A DNA stretch of 53,453 bases from Yinghuangia seranimata (GCF_029953285.1 NZ_JASAOI010000087.1:1-53453), one strand, 5' to 3'. Shown: positions 25,530 to 35,510, counted from the stretch's first letter. Numbers and translations are program-made. Notes: generated from the letters alone by a model not told the origin.

Positions 25530-26221
25530 GGGGTCCTCCGGAATCGGTGCAGGGCGGCCTCGGTGTCGGGCGACACGGGTGCGGCCGCGAGGGCGACGGC
25601 GGTGTCGACGAGGTCGGAGAGGAACACCGGGCGCGGCGTCAGCGTCGCGGCCCGGCCGTACTGGATGAGCGTTTCGCGGTTGGCGAGGGCGTGGCCGAGG
25701 TAGCCGGACAGCAGGCCCCAGCGGTCCCGGCGCAGCGGCTGCGGCAGGTGGGCGAGCAGGTCCTCGATGCGGCGGCGCACGAGGTAGACGCCGCGCGTCC
25801 ACTCCTCGCGGGACAGGTCGGCGACGGCGGTGCCCTCGAGCAGGCCCGCGTTGACGCAGAACCGCAGGTACCAGCTGGGCGCGTCGGGTTCGCCGAGCGT
25901 CTCCGCGAGCGGATAGAGGAACGCTTCGACCAGGCCCCGCAGTTCGTGGCCGCGGCTGGCGTGGTCGAGGGCGTCGAGGTGGTCGAGGCGGCGCGCGTTG
26001 ATCGGTTCCATCCGGTACCGGAACACGGCGTCGACGAGCGCCTCTTTGGAGCCGAAGTGGTAGCGCGCGGCGGCGGTGTTGCGCTGCCCGGCCTGGGTGC
26101 CGATCTCGCGCAGCGATACGCCGTTGACGCCGCGTTCGGCGAACAGCCGCTCCGCGACCTCGATCATGCCGAGCCGTGCGGCCGCGCCGCGGCCGCTCCC
26201 GCCTGCCGTGTCCACGCTCAT
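25526..26221 (-). CDS. TetR-family transcriptional regulator
   Basis: 231 aa. The N-terminal HTH reads MIEVAERLFAERGVNGVSLR, then NTAAARYHFGSKEALVDAVF (about 18-60); a C-terminal ligand domain follows. It is translationally coupled to the dioxygenase gene, and probably controls it from its own promoter. The 50 bp upstream is AT-rich and holds GTTA-A-TAAC (26244-26252), a small palindrome that could be the operator. Confidence 0.88.
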   Translation of the reverse strand: MSVDTAGGSGRGAAARLGMIEVAERLFAERGVNGVSLREIGTQAGQRNTAAARYHFGSKEALVDAVFRYRMEPINARRLDHLDALDHASRGHELRGLVEAFLYPLAETLGEPDAPSWYLRFCVNAGLLEGTAVADLSREEWTRGVYLVRRRIEDLLAHLPQPLRRDRWGLLSGYLGHALANRETLIQYGRAATLTPRPVFLSDLVDTAVALAAAPVSPDTEAALHRFRRTP

Positions 26222-26297
26222 GGCGGCACGTTAAAGCGCGCGGGTTAATAACTCAAGTGGGTTAGACGGTGAATGTGGGCGGCGGCGCCGGAAACGC

Positions 26298-26333
26298 GTC
26301 GAGGGCGCCCCCGGGCTCGGGGGCGCCCTCGAC
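26298..26333. terminator. Perfect 15-bp hairpin terminator
   Basis: Arms 26298-26312 and 26319-26333 are perfectly complementary with a 6-nt loop. It lies just past the stop of the leftward gene at 26354 and before the TetR promoter. Confidence 0.85.
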
Positions 26334-26353
26334 GGCGCTGTGTTACGGGCGGG

Positions 26354-26794
26354 TCAGGAGTGCATCAGGCAGTACAACTGGTCGCCCGCCCGGTGCAGTT
26401 CGTGCGCGAACGCGGTCCAGTCGTGCAGCATCCGGTACAGCAGGTAGGCGTCACGCGGGATGCGCCGGTCCGGCACCGTGGACCAGATGAACGCCGCGGC
26501 GCCCAGCTCCTCGTCGGTCGCGTTGCGCAGCACTTCAAGCAGTATCGGCGGCAGCTGCATGACGGCGTGCGCCGGGTGCAGCACCACGAGTTCGAGCGGC
26601 GGCGTGGACTCGCGCGGCGTGTCGCCGAGCAGCGACAGCACCATGGCGCTGACGGTCTCCGGCTTCACGTTGCTGATGTACGAGTTGCTCGGCCGCTCGC
26701 GCAGTTCGCCGAGGTCGAGCGGGTCGATGAGGGGAGGCACCCGGGCGGCGGACGCACGGTCGGGCGCACCGAAGTACTCGTACGTCACTCCCAC
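26354..26794 (-). CDS. Conserved hypothetical protein
   Basis: 146-aa soluble protein beginning GVTYEYFGAPDRASAARV. Start chosen at GTG 26792-26794 because a perfect AGGAGG (26801-26806, read on the minus strand) lies 6 nt upstream; the longer open frame has no such support. The second half is helical with several Trp and Tyr. No signal peptide, membrane helix or known motif. A 14-bp palindrome lies about 60 bp upstream. Confidence 0.75.
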   Translation of the reverse strand: MGVTYEYFGAPDRASAARVPPLIDPLDLGELRERPSNSYISNVKPETVSAMVLSLLGDTPRESTPPLELVVLHPAHAVMQLPPILLEVLRNATDEELGAAAFIWSTVPDRRIPRDAYLLYRMLHDWTAFAHELHRAGDQLYCLMHS

Positions 26795-26856
26795 CGGCCG
26801 CCTCCTTTCGTGCTTCCGCCGTGCCTTGCCGCCGTGCTTGTTGATCGTCCCAGGAA

Positions 26857-26870
26857 CCCTGTGCACAGGG
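26857..26870. promoter_or_regulatory. Perfect 14-bp palindrome, possible operator
   Basis: CCCTGTGCACAGGG is a perfect palindrome 62 bp upstream of the GTG at 26794, between two leftward genes. Placement suits an operator or promoter element; the binding protein is unknown. Confidence 0.4.
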
Positions 26871-26936
26871 CACGAAGCTTAGGTAACAGGTGTGCACCAC
26901 TCGAAGGTGCCGGGAACCGGCTGTCCTGAGGAGGCG

Positions 26937-27986
26937 TCAGGAACCCCCTGATGCGATCGGCAAGTCGGCCAGGTCGCCCTGGACTTGCGCGTTCCGGAAC
27001 ACCCCGGCCTTGCGTCCCGCCGCCGGGGTCGCGGTCACGCGGATCGCGTTGCCGGTCTTCTCGACCTTGACGTCCGAGAGCAGTTGCCTCCACGGGGCTC
27101 CGGACCGCGTCGACTGCTTCGCGAAGAAGTCCTTGACCGCCGCGACGGGGTCCTGTCCGGCGGCGATGCCCTGCAGCGGGACACACAGCACCTCGGTGGC
27201 GGGCTTGCCCTTGCCGCCGCGCACCCCCGCCGCGGTGAACACCGGGTGGGCGCCGCCCCTGCCCCCGGCGTCGTCCGACGGGGCGTGCAGGGACGCGGCC
27301 AGCACATCGCCGAGGCATGCCGCGGACTCCTTGAAGGCGTCGACGTCGGCGAGCGTCCTGCCGTCGGCATGCGCGAGGCCGTCGACCACCGCGGCCGACG
27401 GGCCGTGCACGATCCGCCCGCTCCCGACCTCGGCGACGTTGAACTGCGTGACCGCGGCCGGCAGCGGCGCCTTCTGAAGGCCCATCTCGTGGTCCGGCGC
27501 GGTCCGCCACACCGAGGCACCGCTCGGCGTCTTGTCCTGCTTGGCGTTCAGGCCCTTGAGCTTGCCCTCCACCGCGGCCGCGTCGAACGAGCCCTCCAGG
27601 ACGCCGCCGTTGTCCGGCGGCTCGCCCGCGGACCACGCCCGGTCGGCCTTGGCCAGGTCGATGCCGTACGCCTCGGGGACCATCTGGTACACACTGGCCA
27701 GATCGCCCAGGCCCGCGTCCGTCAGCGGGCCGTACGGGCCCTGGAGGACGCCGCCGTTGGCGTCGCGGACGGCTTTGAGGTCGCCGTACTCGAAGGAGAC
27801 CCGGTTGCCCGGCAGGTCGGCGGTCTTTCCGAGGGCGTCCTCGAGGCCGCTCGACGACGAGCCGCCGTCGTCCGACGAGCAGCCGGCCGTCAGCGCCGCC
27901 GTGACAGCGACCGCGACGGCCAACACCGCCGCGCGCGCCGGGCCTCTGCCAATTCGAGGAGCACCCCGAAACAAGCCCGACCGCAT
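26937..27986 (-). CDS. Putative lipoprotein of unknown function
   Basis: 349 aa from ATG 27984-27986. Basic residues, a long Ala/Val hydrophobic segment and the lipobox LTAGC are followed by a Ser/Gly/Asp linker, so it is probably a membrane-anchored extracellular protein. No recognised domain follows. Internal features include YGDLKAVRDANGG and two conserved Cys (in SAACLGD and EVLCVP) that could pair. An in-frame ATG at 28049 would add 21 residues. It lies just upstream of, and divergent from, hemL. Confidence 0.72.
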   Translation of the reverse strand: MRSGLFRGAPRIGRGPARAAVLAVAVAVTAALTAGCSSDDGGSSSSGLEDALGKTADLPGNRVSFEYGDLKAVRDANGGVLQGPYGPLTDAGLGDLASVYQMVPEAYGIDLAKADRAWSAGEPPDNGGVLEGSFDAAAVEGKLKGLNAKQDKTPSGASVWRTAPDHEMGLQKAPLPAAVTQFNVAEVGSGRIVHGPSAAVVDGLAHADGRTLADVDAFKESAACLGDVLAASLHAPSDDAGGRGGAHPVFTAAGVRGGKGKPATEVLCVPLQGIAAGQDPVAAVKDFFAKQSTRSGAPWRQLLSDVKVEKTGNAIRVTATPAAGRKAGVFRNAQVQGDLADLPIASGGS

Positions 27987-28294
27987 CCCTGCCGCCACGC
28001 GCACCCGCCCCTGCTCGAAACCGCGCCGCCCTGTCGCACCCCCCGTCATGCCGCGGCGAGTGGGACTCCCGAGACGGCAGATGACGGATCGTCTGATAAT
28101 ACCGACCTGTTCCGGCTGACCGGTCCCGCCCGGCGGGTCCATTTTCCCGACTTTCGGCCGTACCTCGGTCGGCACGCGTCCCGCACGCACCCCGGCACGC
28201 CCCTGGGCGGCCCGTCGGCACCCCGGGACGCGCCGCCGCCCGGCCCCGCCGCCGGGTGGCCGGGCCCCCGTCCCCGCAGTGAGACGATGGCTTC

Positions 28295-29632
28295 GTGAGC
28301 CCTGTCAACGAGATCCCGTCCTACCCCTCCGATGCCCCCGCGTCGCAGGCCCTGTTCGACCGGGCCCGCGCCGTCACCCCCGGCGGCGTCAACTCGCCGG
28401 TGCGCGCCTTCCGCGCGGTCGGCGGGACGCCGCGCTTCATGGTGTCCGGGCGCGGCCCCTACCTGACCGACGCCGACGGCCGCGAGTACGTCGACCTGGT
28501 GTGCTCGTGGGGCCCGATGATCCTCGGCCACGCGCACCCGCAGGTCGTGGACGCGGTGAGCGCCGCCGTCGCCCGCGGCACGTCGTTCGGCACGCCCGGC
28601 GGCGGCGAGGTCGAGCTCGCCGAGGAGATCGTCGCCCGCGTCGCCCCCGTCGAGCAGGTCCGCCTGGTGACCTCCGGCACCGAGGCGACGATGTCGGCGA
28701 TCCGGCTCGCGCGCGGCTTCACCGGCCGCAGCAAGGTCGTCAAGTTCGCCGGCTGCTACCACGGCCACGTCGACGCGCTGCTCGCCGCGGCCGGCTCGGG
28801 GCTCGTGACGTTCGCGCTGCCGGACACCCCCGGCGTGACCGGCGCGCAGGCCGCCGACACGCTCGTGCTGCCGTACAACGACCTGGAGGCGGTGCGCGCG
28901 GCCTTCGCGACGCACGGCGACGACATCGCGTGCGTCATCACCGAGGCGGCGCCCGGCAACATGGGCGTCGTCACCCCCGCGCCCGGCTTCAACGCGGGGC
29001 TCGCCGAGCTGTGCCGCGCGCACGGCGCGCTGTTCGTCTCGGACGAGGTGATGACCGGCTTCCGCGTCTCGAAGGCGGGCTGGTTCGGCGTCGAGGGCGT
29101 CACCCCCGACCTGCTGACCTTCGGCAAGGTGATGGGCGGCGGCTTCCCGGCCGCGGCGTTCGGCGGCCGCGCGGACGTCATGGCGCACCTCGCTCCGGCG
29201 GGCCCGGTGTACCAGGCGGGCACGCTGTCGGGGAACCCGGTCGCGACGGCCGCGGGCGTCACCACGCTGCGGCTGTGCGACGACGCGGTGTACGCGCACC
29301 TGGACCGTGCGTCGCTGACGCTGCGCACGGCGGTGTCGGAGGCGTTCGCCAAGGAGGGCGTCGCGCACACCGTCTCGGCGGCGGGCAACATGTTCTCGGT
29401 GTTCTTCACCGACCGCCCGGTGACGAACTACGACGAGGCGCGGACGCAGGAGTCGTTCCGCTTCTCGGCCTTCTTCCACGCGATGCTCGACGCCGGCGTG
29501 TACCTGCCGCCGAGCGCCTTCGAGGCGTGGTTCCTGTCCGCCGCGCACGACGACGCGGCGCTCGACCGTATCCTCGACGCGCTGCCGCGGGCCGCCCGCG
29601 CCGCGGCCGAGGCTTCCCCGGAGGGCAACTGA
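28295..29632 (+). CDS. hemL: Glutamate-1-semialdehyde 2,1-aminomutase
   Basis: 445-aa class III aminotransferase-fold PLP enzyme making 5-aminolevulinate in the C5 pathway of tetrapyrrole synthesis. The PLP Lys is 278 in [18 protein letters not shown], with [28 protein letters not shown] and [10 protein letters not shown] all typical. No ribosome-binding site is seen before the GTG, but a GACGAT -10-like word (28284-28289) ends 5 nt upstream, so the message may be leaderless. The phosphatase follows 2 nt later. Confidence 0.95.
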   Translation: MSPVNEIPSYPSDAPASQALFDRARAVTPGGVNSPVRAFRAVGGTPRFMVSGRGPYLTDADGREYVDLVCSWGPMILGHAHPQVVDAVSAAVARGTSFGTPGGGEVELAEEIVARVAPVEQVRLVTSGTEATMSAIRLARGFTGRSKVVKFAGCYHGHVDALLAAAGSGLVTFALPDTPGVTGAQAADTLVLPYNDLEAVRAAFATHGDDIACVITEAAPGNMGVVTPAPGFNAGLAELCRAHGALFVSDEVMTGFRVSKAGWFGVEGVTPDLLTFGKVMGGGFPAAAFGGRADVMAHLAPAGPVYQAGTLSGNPVATAAGVTTLRLCDDAVYAHLDRASLTLRTAVSEAFAKEGVAHTVSAAGNMFSVFFTDRPVTNYDEARTQESFRFSAFFHAMLDAGVYLPPSAFEAWFLSAAHDDAALDRILDALPRAARAAAEASPEGN

Positions 29633-29634
29633 GC

Positions 29635-30303
29635 ATGGCCGAGCGTTCCGACCGCGACGTGACCGTCGTCCACCTGATGCGGCACGGCGAGGTGCACAAC
29701 CCCGAGGGCGTGCTGTACGGCCGGCTGCCCGACTACCACCTGTCCGAGCTCGGCGTGAAGATGGCCGAGCGGGTCGCCGACCACCTGGCGTCGCGGGACG
29801 TCACGCACGTCGTGGCGTCGTCCCTGGACCGCGCCCAGGAGACCGCGACGCCGATCGCGGCCCGGCACGGGCTCGAGGTCGCGACCGACGACCGGCTGAT
29901 CGAGGCGGCGAACATCTTCGAGGGCAAGACCTTCGGGGTGGGCGACGGCTCGCTGCGCAAGCCGGAGTACTGGAAGTACCTGAAGAACCCGTTCAAGCCG
30001 TCGTGGGGCGAGCCGTACATCGAGCAGGTCGTGCGCGTCATGGGCGCGCTCGGCCGGGCGCGCGACCTGGCGCGCGGGCACGAGGCGGTGTGCGTGAGCC
30101 ACCAGCTGCCGATCTGGGTGACGCGGTCGTTCGTGGAGCGGCGGCGGCTGTGGCACGACCCGCGCAAGCGGCAGTGCTCGCTGGCGTCGCTGACGACGTT
30201 CACGTACGAGGGCGACAAGATCGTCTCGGTCGGCTACACCGAGCCGGCGCGCGACCTGCTGCCGGCCAAACTGCTCAAGCAGGCCAAGCAGTTCGGCGCC
30301 TAA
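29635..30303 (+). CDS. Histidine phosphatase (phosphoglycerate mutase-like)
   Basis: 222 aa. Catalytic RHG motif in HLMRHGEVHNPEG near the N-terminus; the second His is in CVSHQLPIW. Members act on small phosphorylated molecules; the substrate here is unknown, but the gene lies between hemL and the cytochrome c maturation genes in Streptomyces as well. It starts 2 nt after the hemL stop. Confidence 0.88.
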   Translation: MAERSDRDVTVVHLMRHGEVHNPEGVLYGRLPDYHLSELGVKMAERVADHLASRDVTHVVASSLDRAQETATPIAARHGLEVATDDRLIEAANIFEGKTFGVGDGSLRKPEYWKYLKNPFKPSWGEPYIEQVVRVMGALGRARDLARGHEAVCVSHQLPIWVTRSFVERRRLWHDPRKRQCSLASLTTFTYEGDKIVSVGYTEPARDLLPAKLLKQAKQFGA

Positions 30304-30322
30304 AGCCGACAATACGGACATT

Positions 30323-30368
30323 GCGGGTGGTGTTTCGGGGCGGGCGACCGTCCGGAAACGCCACCCGC
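30323..30368. terminator. Hairpin terminator between the phosphatase and resA
   Basis: A stem of about 15 bp with one mismatch joins 30323-30337 and 30354-30368, in the 121-bp gap. It separates the hemL unit from the cytochrome c maturation operon. Confidence 0.7.
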
Positions 30369-30424
30369 GTTCGTTTCCGCGGACCCCGTGCGAAGGCGCG
30401 CAAACCGCATGCGAAACTTTTCAC

Positions 30425-31015
30425 ATGTTCTCGAAGCGCCCCCTCCGCCGCGCCGCGGCACTCGCGGCCGTCGCAGTGATCGCCCTCGTCGGCTGCACCA
30501 GCGGCAACGGCGGAGGCAAGTCGGTGGGCGGCGACCAGCAGGGCTACGTCCAGGGCGACGGCATCAAGCTCATCTCCGCCGGCGACCGCAAGTCCGCCCC
30601 GAACGTCGAGGGCAGGACCGTCGACGGCCAGGACATCTCGCTCGAGCAGTTCAAGGGCAAGGTCGTCGTGCTCAACGTGTGGGGCTCCTGGTGCGGCCCC
30701 TGCCGCAGCGAGGCGCCCAACCTGCAGAAGGTGTACGACACCACCAAGGACGCCGGCGTCGCCTTCCTCGGCATCAACACCCGCGACACCTCGCCGGACG
30801 CCGCCCGGATGTTCGAGCAGCGCCAGCAGATCACCTACCCGAGCGTGTACGACCCCGAGGGCAAGCAGATCCTCAAGTTCCCCGGGAACCTCAACCCGGC
30901 GGCCATCCCCAGCACCCTCGTCATCGACAAGGACGGCCGGATCGCCGCGCGGGCGCTGCGCGGCATCACGGAAGAGGAGCTGCGCTCGATGGTCGACTAC
31001 GCGATGAAGGGCTGA
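30425..31015 (+). CDS. resA: Extracytoplasmic thiol-disulfide reductase, ResA/TlpA type
   Basis: 196-aa thioredoxin-fold lipoprotein. Signal peptide with lipobox LVGC (Cys 24); redox motif WGSWCGPC with Cys 90 and 93; the cis-Pro appears in NPAAIPSTLVIDKDG. It reduces the haem-binding CxxCH cysteines of apocytochrome c outside the membrane, using electrons from CcdA. First gene of a tight four-gene unit. Confidence 0.93.
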   Translation: MFSKRPLRRAAALAAVAVIALVGCTSGNGGGKSVGGDQQGYVQGDGIKLISAGDRKSAPNVEGRTVDGQDISLEQFKGKVVVLNVWGSWCGPCRSEAPNLQKVYDTTKDAGVAFLGINTRDTSPDAARMFEQRQQITYPSVYDPEGKQILKFPGNLNPAAIPSTLVIDKDGRIAARALRGITEEELRSMVDYAMKG

Positions 31016-31019
31016 GCGC

Positions 31020-31772
31020 GTGCTGCTCGCCGCCGACGCCACCGCGACGGTCACCAGCGGTTCCCTGCTGCTGGCCATACCGATCGCGCTGTTCGCCGGG
31101 CTCGTGTCGTTCTTCTCCCCGTGCGTGCTGCCGCTGGTGCCCGGCTACCTGTCGTACGTCACCGGCGTCGCCGGCGCCGACCTGAAGGACGCGCGGCGCG
31201 GCCGCCTGCTGCTCGGCGTGCTGCTGTTCATGCTCGGCTTCACCGCGGTGTTCGTGTCGATGGGCGCCGCGTTCGGCTACTTCGGCAGCAGCCTGCTGCG
31301 GCACCAGGCGCTCATCACGCGCGTGCTCGGCGCGGTCACGATCGTGCTGGGGCTGTCGTTCATAGGCGTCATCCCGGGCATGCAGCGCGAGTTCCGCATC
31401 CACACGCGCCCCACCCTCGGCCTGGCCGGCGCGCCCGTGCTGGGTGTGGTGTTCGGGCTCGGCTGGACGCCGTGCATCGGGCCCACGCTCGGCGCCGTCC
31501 TCGGCCTGTCCATCGACCAGGCGAGCGCCAACCGCGGCGCGGTGCTGACGGTGGCGTACTGTCTGGGGCTGGGCGTGCCGTTCATCCTCGCGGCCCTCGC
31601 CTTCCGCAAAGCGCTCGGCGCGTTCGCCTGGGTCAAGCGGCACTACGTCTGGGTGATGCGCCTCGGCGGCGGACTGCTGGTCGCCCTGGGCCTGCTCATG
31701 GTCACAGGCGTCTGGGACCACCTCGTCCGCCACATGCAGACCTGGGTCAGCGGATACACGATCGGAATCTGA
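31020..31772 (+). CDS. ccdA: Cytochrome c biogenesis transmembrane protein CcdA
   Basis: 250-aa, six-helix membrane protein that moves reducing power from cytoplasmic thioredoxin to ResA. The two reactive cysteines are in SFFSPCVLPLVPGYLSYVTG and GLGWTPCIGPTLGAVLGL. It starts with GTG 4 nt after the resA stop. Confidence 0.95.
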   Translation: MLLAADATATVTSGSLLLAIPIALFAGLVSFFSPCVLPLVPGYLSYVTGVAGADLKDARRGRLLLGVLLFMLGFTAVFVSMGAAFGYFGSSLLRHQALITRVLGAVTIVLGLSFIGVIPGMQREFRIHTRPTLGLAGAPVLGVVFGLGWTPCIGPTLGAVLGLSIDQASANRGAVLTVAYCLGLGVPFILAALAFRKALGAFAWVKRHYVWVMRLGGGLLVALGLLMVTGVWDHLVRHMQTWVSGYTIGI

Positions 31773-31775
31773 CGC

Positions 31776-33449
31776 GTGAGTATCGACACGAGCGAGCAGG
31801 GGACCGCCGCCGCCGGAATGTCCACGGCGCCGCAGCCCGAATCCGGCGACCCGCTGCAGCAGCCCAGACTCGGCCTGCGCGGCTGGCTGCGCTGGACGTG
31901 GCGGCAGCTGACCTCGATGCGCGTCGCGCTGCTCCTGCTCCTGCTGCTGTCGGTCGCGGCCATCCCCGGCTCGCTGATCCCGCAGCGCGGCGGATCCAAC
32001 CCGCTCAAGGTCGACGGGTACTTCCGGCAGCACCCCGGGCGCGCCGAGTGGATGGACAAGCTCCAGCTGTTCGACGTCTATTCGTCCTGGTGGTTCTCCG
32101 CCACCTACCTGCTGCTGTTCATCTCCCTCGTCGGCTGCATCGTGCCGCGCACCTGGGCGCACGCCAAGGCGCTGCGCACCCGCCCGCCGGCCGCGCCGCG
32201 CCGCATGGACCGGCTCCCGGTCTACGCGACGTGGGAGACCGACGCCGACCCCGAGACCGTCCTCGCCGCCGCGCGCGGGCAGCTCAAGAAGCGCCGCTTC
32301 CGGCTCACCCCGACCGACGACCAGGTCGCGGGCGAGAAGGGCTACGCGCGCGAGACCGGGAACCTCGTGTTCCACACCGCGCTCATCGGCGTGCTCGTCG
32401 CCGTCCTGATGGGCTCGCTCCTCAAGGGCTCCGGGTCGACGCTGCTGGTGGAGAAGTCCGGCGGCGGCTTCGCGAACGTCCTGGCGCAGTACGACGACTT
32501 CAACTCCGGGCCGTGGTTCGACACCACCGACATGGAGAAGTTCGGCTTCAAGGTCGACTCCATCACCCAGCGCTTCGAACGCCTCGGCACACAGCGCGGC
32601 GCCGCCCGCGACTACAAGGCCGAGGTCACGTACTGGCAGGGCGCGAACGGCACCGACAAGCACGGCACCATCAAGGTCAACGAGCCGCTGGAGATAGGCG
32701 GCACGAAGGTCTACCTGACCAACACCGGCTACGCGCCGGTCGTGACCGTCAAGGACGCCCGGGGCAAGGTGGCGTTCAAGGGCCCGGTGGTGTTCATCCA
32801 GCAGGACACCAACCGCACCGGCACCGGCGTCATCAAGGTGCCGGACGTCAGCCCCGGCCTCGAACAGCTCGGCTTCAGCGGGATCTTCACCCCGTCCACG
32901 GCCATCACCCCGGGCCGCGGTCCGCACTCGACGTTCCCGTCGCTGGACTTCCCCGCGCTGTTCCTCACCGCGTACGTCGGCGACCTCGGCGTCGACTCGG
33001 GCATCCCGCAGTCGATCTACAAGCTCAAGACCGACAAGATGCGGCAGCTGACCGAGAACGGCAAGCCGTGGGCGGCCAGCATGCTGCCCGGCGAGACACT
33101 CGCGCTGCCCGACAACCAGGGCAGCATCACGTTCGACGGCGTCTCGCAGTGGGGCCAGTTCCAGGTCAGCAAGGAGCCCGGCAAGGGGCTCGCGCTGTAC
33201 AGCGTGATCGCGGCCATCGCCGGCCTCGTGCTGTCGCTGTTCGTACGCCGCCGCCGCATGTGGGTGCGCGCGGTGCAGGGGGCCGACGGGCGTACCGTCG
33301 TGGAGGTCGCCGGACTCAGCCGCACCGAAGGCGGCGGTCTGGCACAGGAGGTGCAGGCACTCGCGGACGATCTGCGGGCCTCGGCACCTGTCGCATCGTC
33401 GGGCGGCACCGGCAAGGGCGCTGACCTGAACAAGAGGGACGAGGACTAG
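31776..33449 (+). CDS. resB: Cytochrome c biogenesis protein ResB (CcsB/Ccs1 subunit)
   Basis: 557-aa membrane protein of the system II haem lyase. Hydrophobic helices near 50-70 (SMRVALLLLLLLSVAAIPGS), 110-125, 200-220 and a C-terminal one near 470-490 flank a large extracytoplasmic domain. It acts with the CcsA-type partner encoded next to attach haem to apocytochromes. Starts 3 nt after ccdA. Confidence 0.94.
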   Translation: MSIDTSEQGTAAAGMSTAPQPESGDPLQQPRLGLRGWLRWTWRQLTSMRVALLLLLLLSVAAIPGSLIPQRGGSNPLKVDGYFRQHPGRAEWMDKLQLFDVYSSWWFSATYLLLFISLVGCIVPRTWAHAKALRTRPPAAPRRMDRLPVYATWETDADPETVLAAARGQLKKRRFRLTPTDDQVAGEKGYARETGNLVFHTALIGVLVAVLMGSLLKGSGSTLLVEKSGGGFANVLAQYDDFNSGPWFDTTDMEKFGFKVDSITQRFERLGTQRGAARDYKAEVTYWQGANGTDKHGTIKVNEPLEIGGTKVYLTNTGYAPVVTVKDARGKVAFKGPVVFIQQDTNRTGTGVIKVPDVSPGLEQLGFSGIFTPSTAITPGRGPHSTFPSLDFPALFLTAYVGDLGVDSGIPQSIYKLKTDKMRQLTENGKPWAASMLPGETLALPDNQGSITFDGVSQWGQFQVSKEPGKGLALYSVIAAIAGLVLSLFVRRRRMWVRAVQGADGRTVVEVAGLSRTEGGGLAQEVQALADDLRASAPVASSGGTGKGADLNKRDED

Positions 33450-33451
33450 GC

Positions 33452-34624
33452 GTGCTCCTGAGTGCCGAGACGGTCGACGCCGTCAACGAGAACCTGGCGC
33501 ATCTCAGCAACTGGTGCATGTACTCGGCGATCGCCGTGTACGTGCTGGCCTTCTTCGCGTACTGCGCGGAGTGGGTGTTCGGCGGGCGCAGCCGCGTCGC
33601 GCAGCAGTCGGCCGCGCTCGTCGCCGAGCCGGCCGCCGAGGCCGGGGCACCCGCCGCGGTGGCGCCCGCCGCGACGATCGCGGCCGCGTTCGGCGGTGTC
33701 GCCGTCGCGACCCGCCCCGTCGCCACCGAGACGCGCACCGGAGGCGGCGACGCGGACGGCGTCGACGCAGGCCGCCCCGTCGTGGTGGTCCGCGGCGGCG
33801 GCCACGACGCGGACGCCGCCGACGACCGCGGCGACGTCACCAACGGCGACGAACGCTCCGACCGCTTCGGCCGCATCGCCGTCGGCCTGACCGTCGTCGG
33901 CTTCCTGCTCCACGCCGGGACGCTGTTCGCCCGCGGCTTCGCGGTCAAGCGCGCGCCGTGGGGCAACATGTACGAGTTCTCCACCTCGGTCGCCCTCATG
34001 GCCGTCGCGGCGTTCCTCGTCCTGATGACCCGCCGCCCGGTGCGCTGGCTCGGCCTGTTCATCCTGCTGCCGGTCATCACGACCCTCGGCGTCGCGGTCA
34101 CCGTGCTCTACACCGACACGCAGCAGCTGGTCCCGGCGCTCCACTCGTACTGGCTGTGGATCCACGTCTCGACCGCCATCGTCTCCTTCGGCGCCTTCCA
34201 CATCGGCGCCCTCGCCTCGGTGCTGTTCCTCGTCAAGGAGCGCTACGAGCAGCGCATGGCCTCCGAGGACAAGCCCGCCCGCCGGTGGGACACGATGATG
34301 GAACGCCTGCCGGCCTCGGTCTCCCTCGACAAGACCGCCTACCGCGTCAACGCCCTGATCTTCCCCCTGTGGACCTTCGCCGTCGTCGCCGGCGCCATCT
34401 GGGCCGAGGTCGCCTGGGGCCGCTACTGGGGCTGGGACCCCAAGGAGACCTGGTCCTTCATCACCTGGGTCGTCTACGCCGGCTACCTCCACGCCCGCGC
34501 CACCGGCGGCTGGAAGGGCCGCAACGCGGCCTACCTGTCGCTGGCCGCCTTCGGGTGCTTCCTCTTCAACTACTACGGCGTGAACATCTTCGTGAACGGC
34601 CTGCACTCCTACAGCGGAGTCTGA
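33452..34624 (+). CDS. ccsB: Cytochrome c biogenesis protein ResC/CcsA (c-type haem synthase)
   Basis: 390-aa polytopic membrane protein. The WWD haem-handling motif is seen as WGRYWGWDPKETWSFITW, with conserved His residues in flanking helices (LHAGTLFARG, SFGAFHIGALAS). An unusually long Ala/Asp/Gly-rich linker (about 48-135) follows the first helix. GTG start 2 nt after resB, with GAGGA upstream. Confidence 0.94.
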   Translation: MLLSAETVDAVNENLAHLSNWCMYSAIAVYVLAFFAYCAEWVFGGRSRVAQQSAALVAEPAAEAGAPAAVAPAATIAAAFGGVAVATRPVATETRTGGGDADGVDAGRPVVVVRGGGHDADAADDRGDVTNGDERSDRFGRIAVGLTVVGFLLHAGTLFARGFAVKRAPWGNMYEFSTSVALMAVAAFLVLMTRRPVRWLGLFILLPVITTLGVAVTVLYTDTQQLVPALHSYWLWIHVSTAIVSFGAFHIGALASVLFLVKERYEQRMASEDKPARRWDTMMERLPASVSLDKTAYRVNALIFPLWTFAVVAGAIWAEVAWGRYWGWDPKETWSFITWVVYAGYLHARATGGWKGRNAAYLSLAAFGCFLFNYYGVNIFVNGLHSYSGV

Positions 34625-34644
34625 CCGCCACGCCCTTCCCAACG

Positions 34645-34673
34645 AGGGCCGGACGCACCCCGCGTCCGGCCCT
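34645..34673. terminator. Hairpin terminator after the cytochrome c maturation operon
   Basis: Perfect 12-bp stem (34645-34656 with 34662-34673) and 5-nt loop, 20 nt past the ccsB stop. Confidence 0.8.
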
Positions 34674-34715
34674 CCGGCATGATCGCCTTCGTCCCGATCC
34701 GAAGGTGAGTGGTGC

Positions 34716-35510
34716 ATGGCCAAGTTCAGCGCGATCGTCTGCCTACCGCCGGAAGCCGGCGCGGATGTGGAGGCGGCAGTGGCTGCCGCGCTGGCCCCGT
34801 TCAAGATATGCGAGGGGCCGGAAGAGACGTGGATGTGGGACGAGTGGTGGATCCGTGACGGCACGGCCGGCTTCCCGGTGATCCCAGGCCACGACGACGA
34901 CCCCCGGCTCGTGCACCGCAAGACACTCTGGGACGGCAGTCCGGCGGCCCCGCCCGTGCCCGGCTGGTGTGGCGGCGCTCCGCACGAACTGATTGACTTC
35001 GCGACCCCGTTGGCGGAGGCAGAGCGTCGCGCCGAAGCGGCGTGGCGTGTCCTCTCCGAGCTGGGTGCCGCCCACCCGCCGGCGGCGTCCTGGGGCGAGC
35101 TCCGCGCCCGCAGCCTCGCAGACCCGGACGGGTACCCGTATCCGCAGATGAACGCGGACTACCAGGCGCAGCCGTTCGTCCACGCACTCGCCGAACTGCA
35201 AGGCCACGAGCATGTGCCGTTCAGCCAGACCGCCGACCCCTTCGTCTGGCTCGACGACCCGGTCCTCCTCCTCACCGGAGGCTGGCCCGCGTACCGGCGC
35301 AAGGCCACCGCCGGCATCATCAGCGCGGAGGCCCTGCTCACCCTGGACGGCCGATGGCTCGATGAGGACGGCGCCTTCGGCTACGCCACCGTGCAGGCGT
35401 GCCCCGAGCCCGGCCTGAACTGGCGCGATCTGTACCGGATGGAGGCGACGGACTACCTCCTGAGCCTGCCGGGCGACACCCTGCTGATCCGTCTCGGCTG
35501 CCACTGCTGA
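34716..35510 (+). CDS. Hypothetical protein
   Basis: 264-aa soluble protein with many Trp and acidic residues (for example EETWMWDEWWIRDGTAGF) and a Cys-containing end (IRLGCHC). No signal peptide or known domain is visible. ATG is preceded by GAAGGTGA about 8 nt upstream. The DNA is less GC-rich in codon third positions than the cytochrome genes before it, and it opens the accessory region. Function unknown. Confidence 0.72.
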   Translation: MAKFSAIVCLPPEAGADVEAAVAAALAPFKICEGPEETWMWDEWWIRDGTAGFPVIPGHDDDPRLVHRKTLWDGSPAAPPVPGWCGGAPHELIDFATPLAEAERRAEAAWRVLSELGAAHPPAASWGELRARSLADPDGYPYPQMNADYQAQPFVHALAELQGHEHVPFSQTADPFVWLDDPVLLLTGGWPAYRRKATAGIISAEALLTLDGRWLDEDGAFGYATVQACPEPGLNWRDLYRMEATDYLLSLPGDTLLIRLGCHC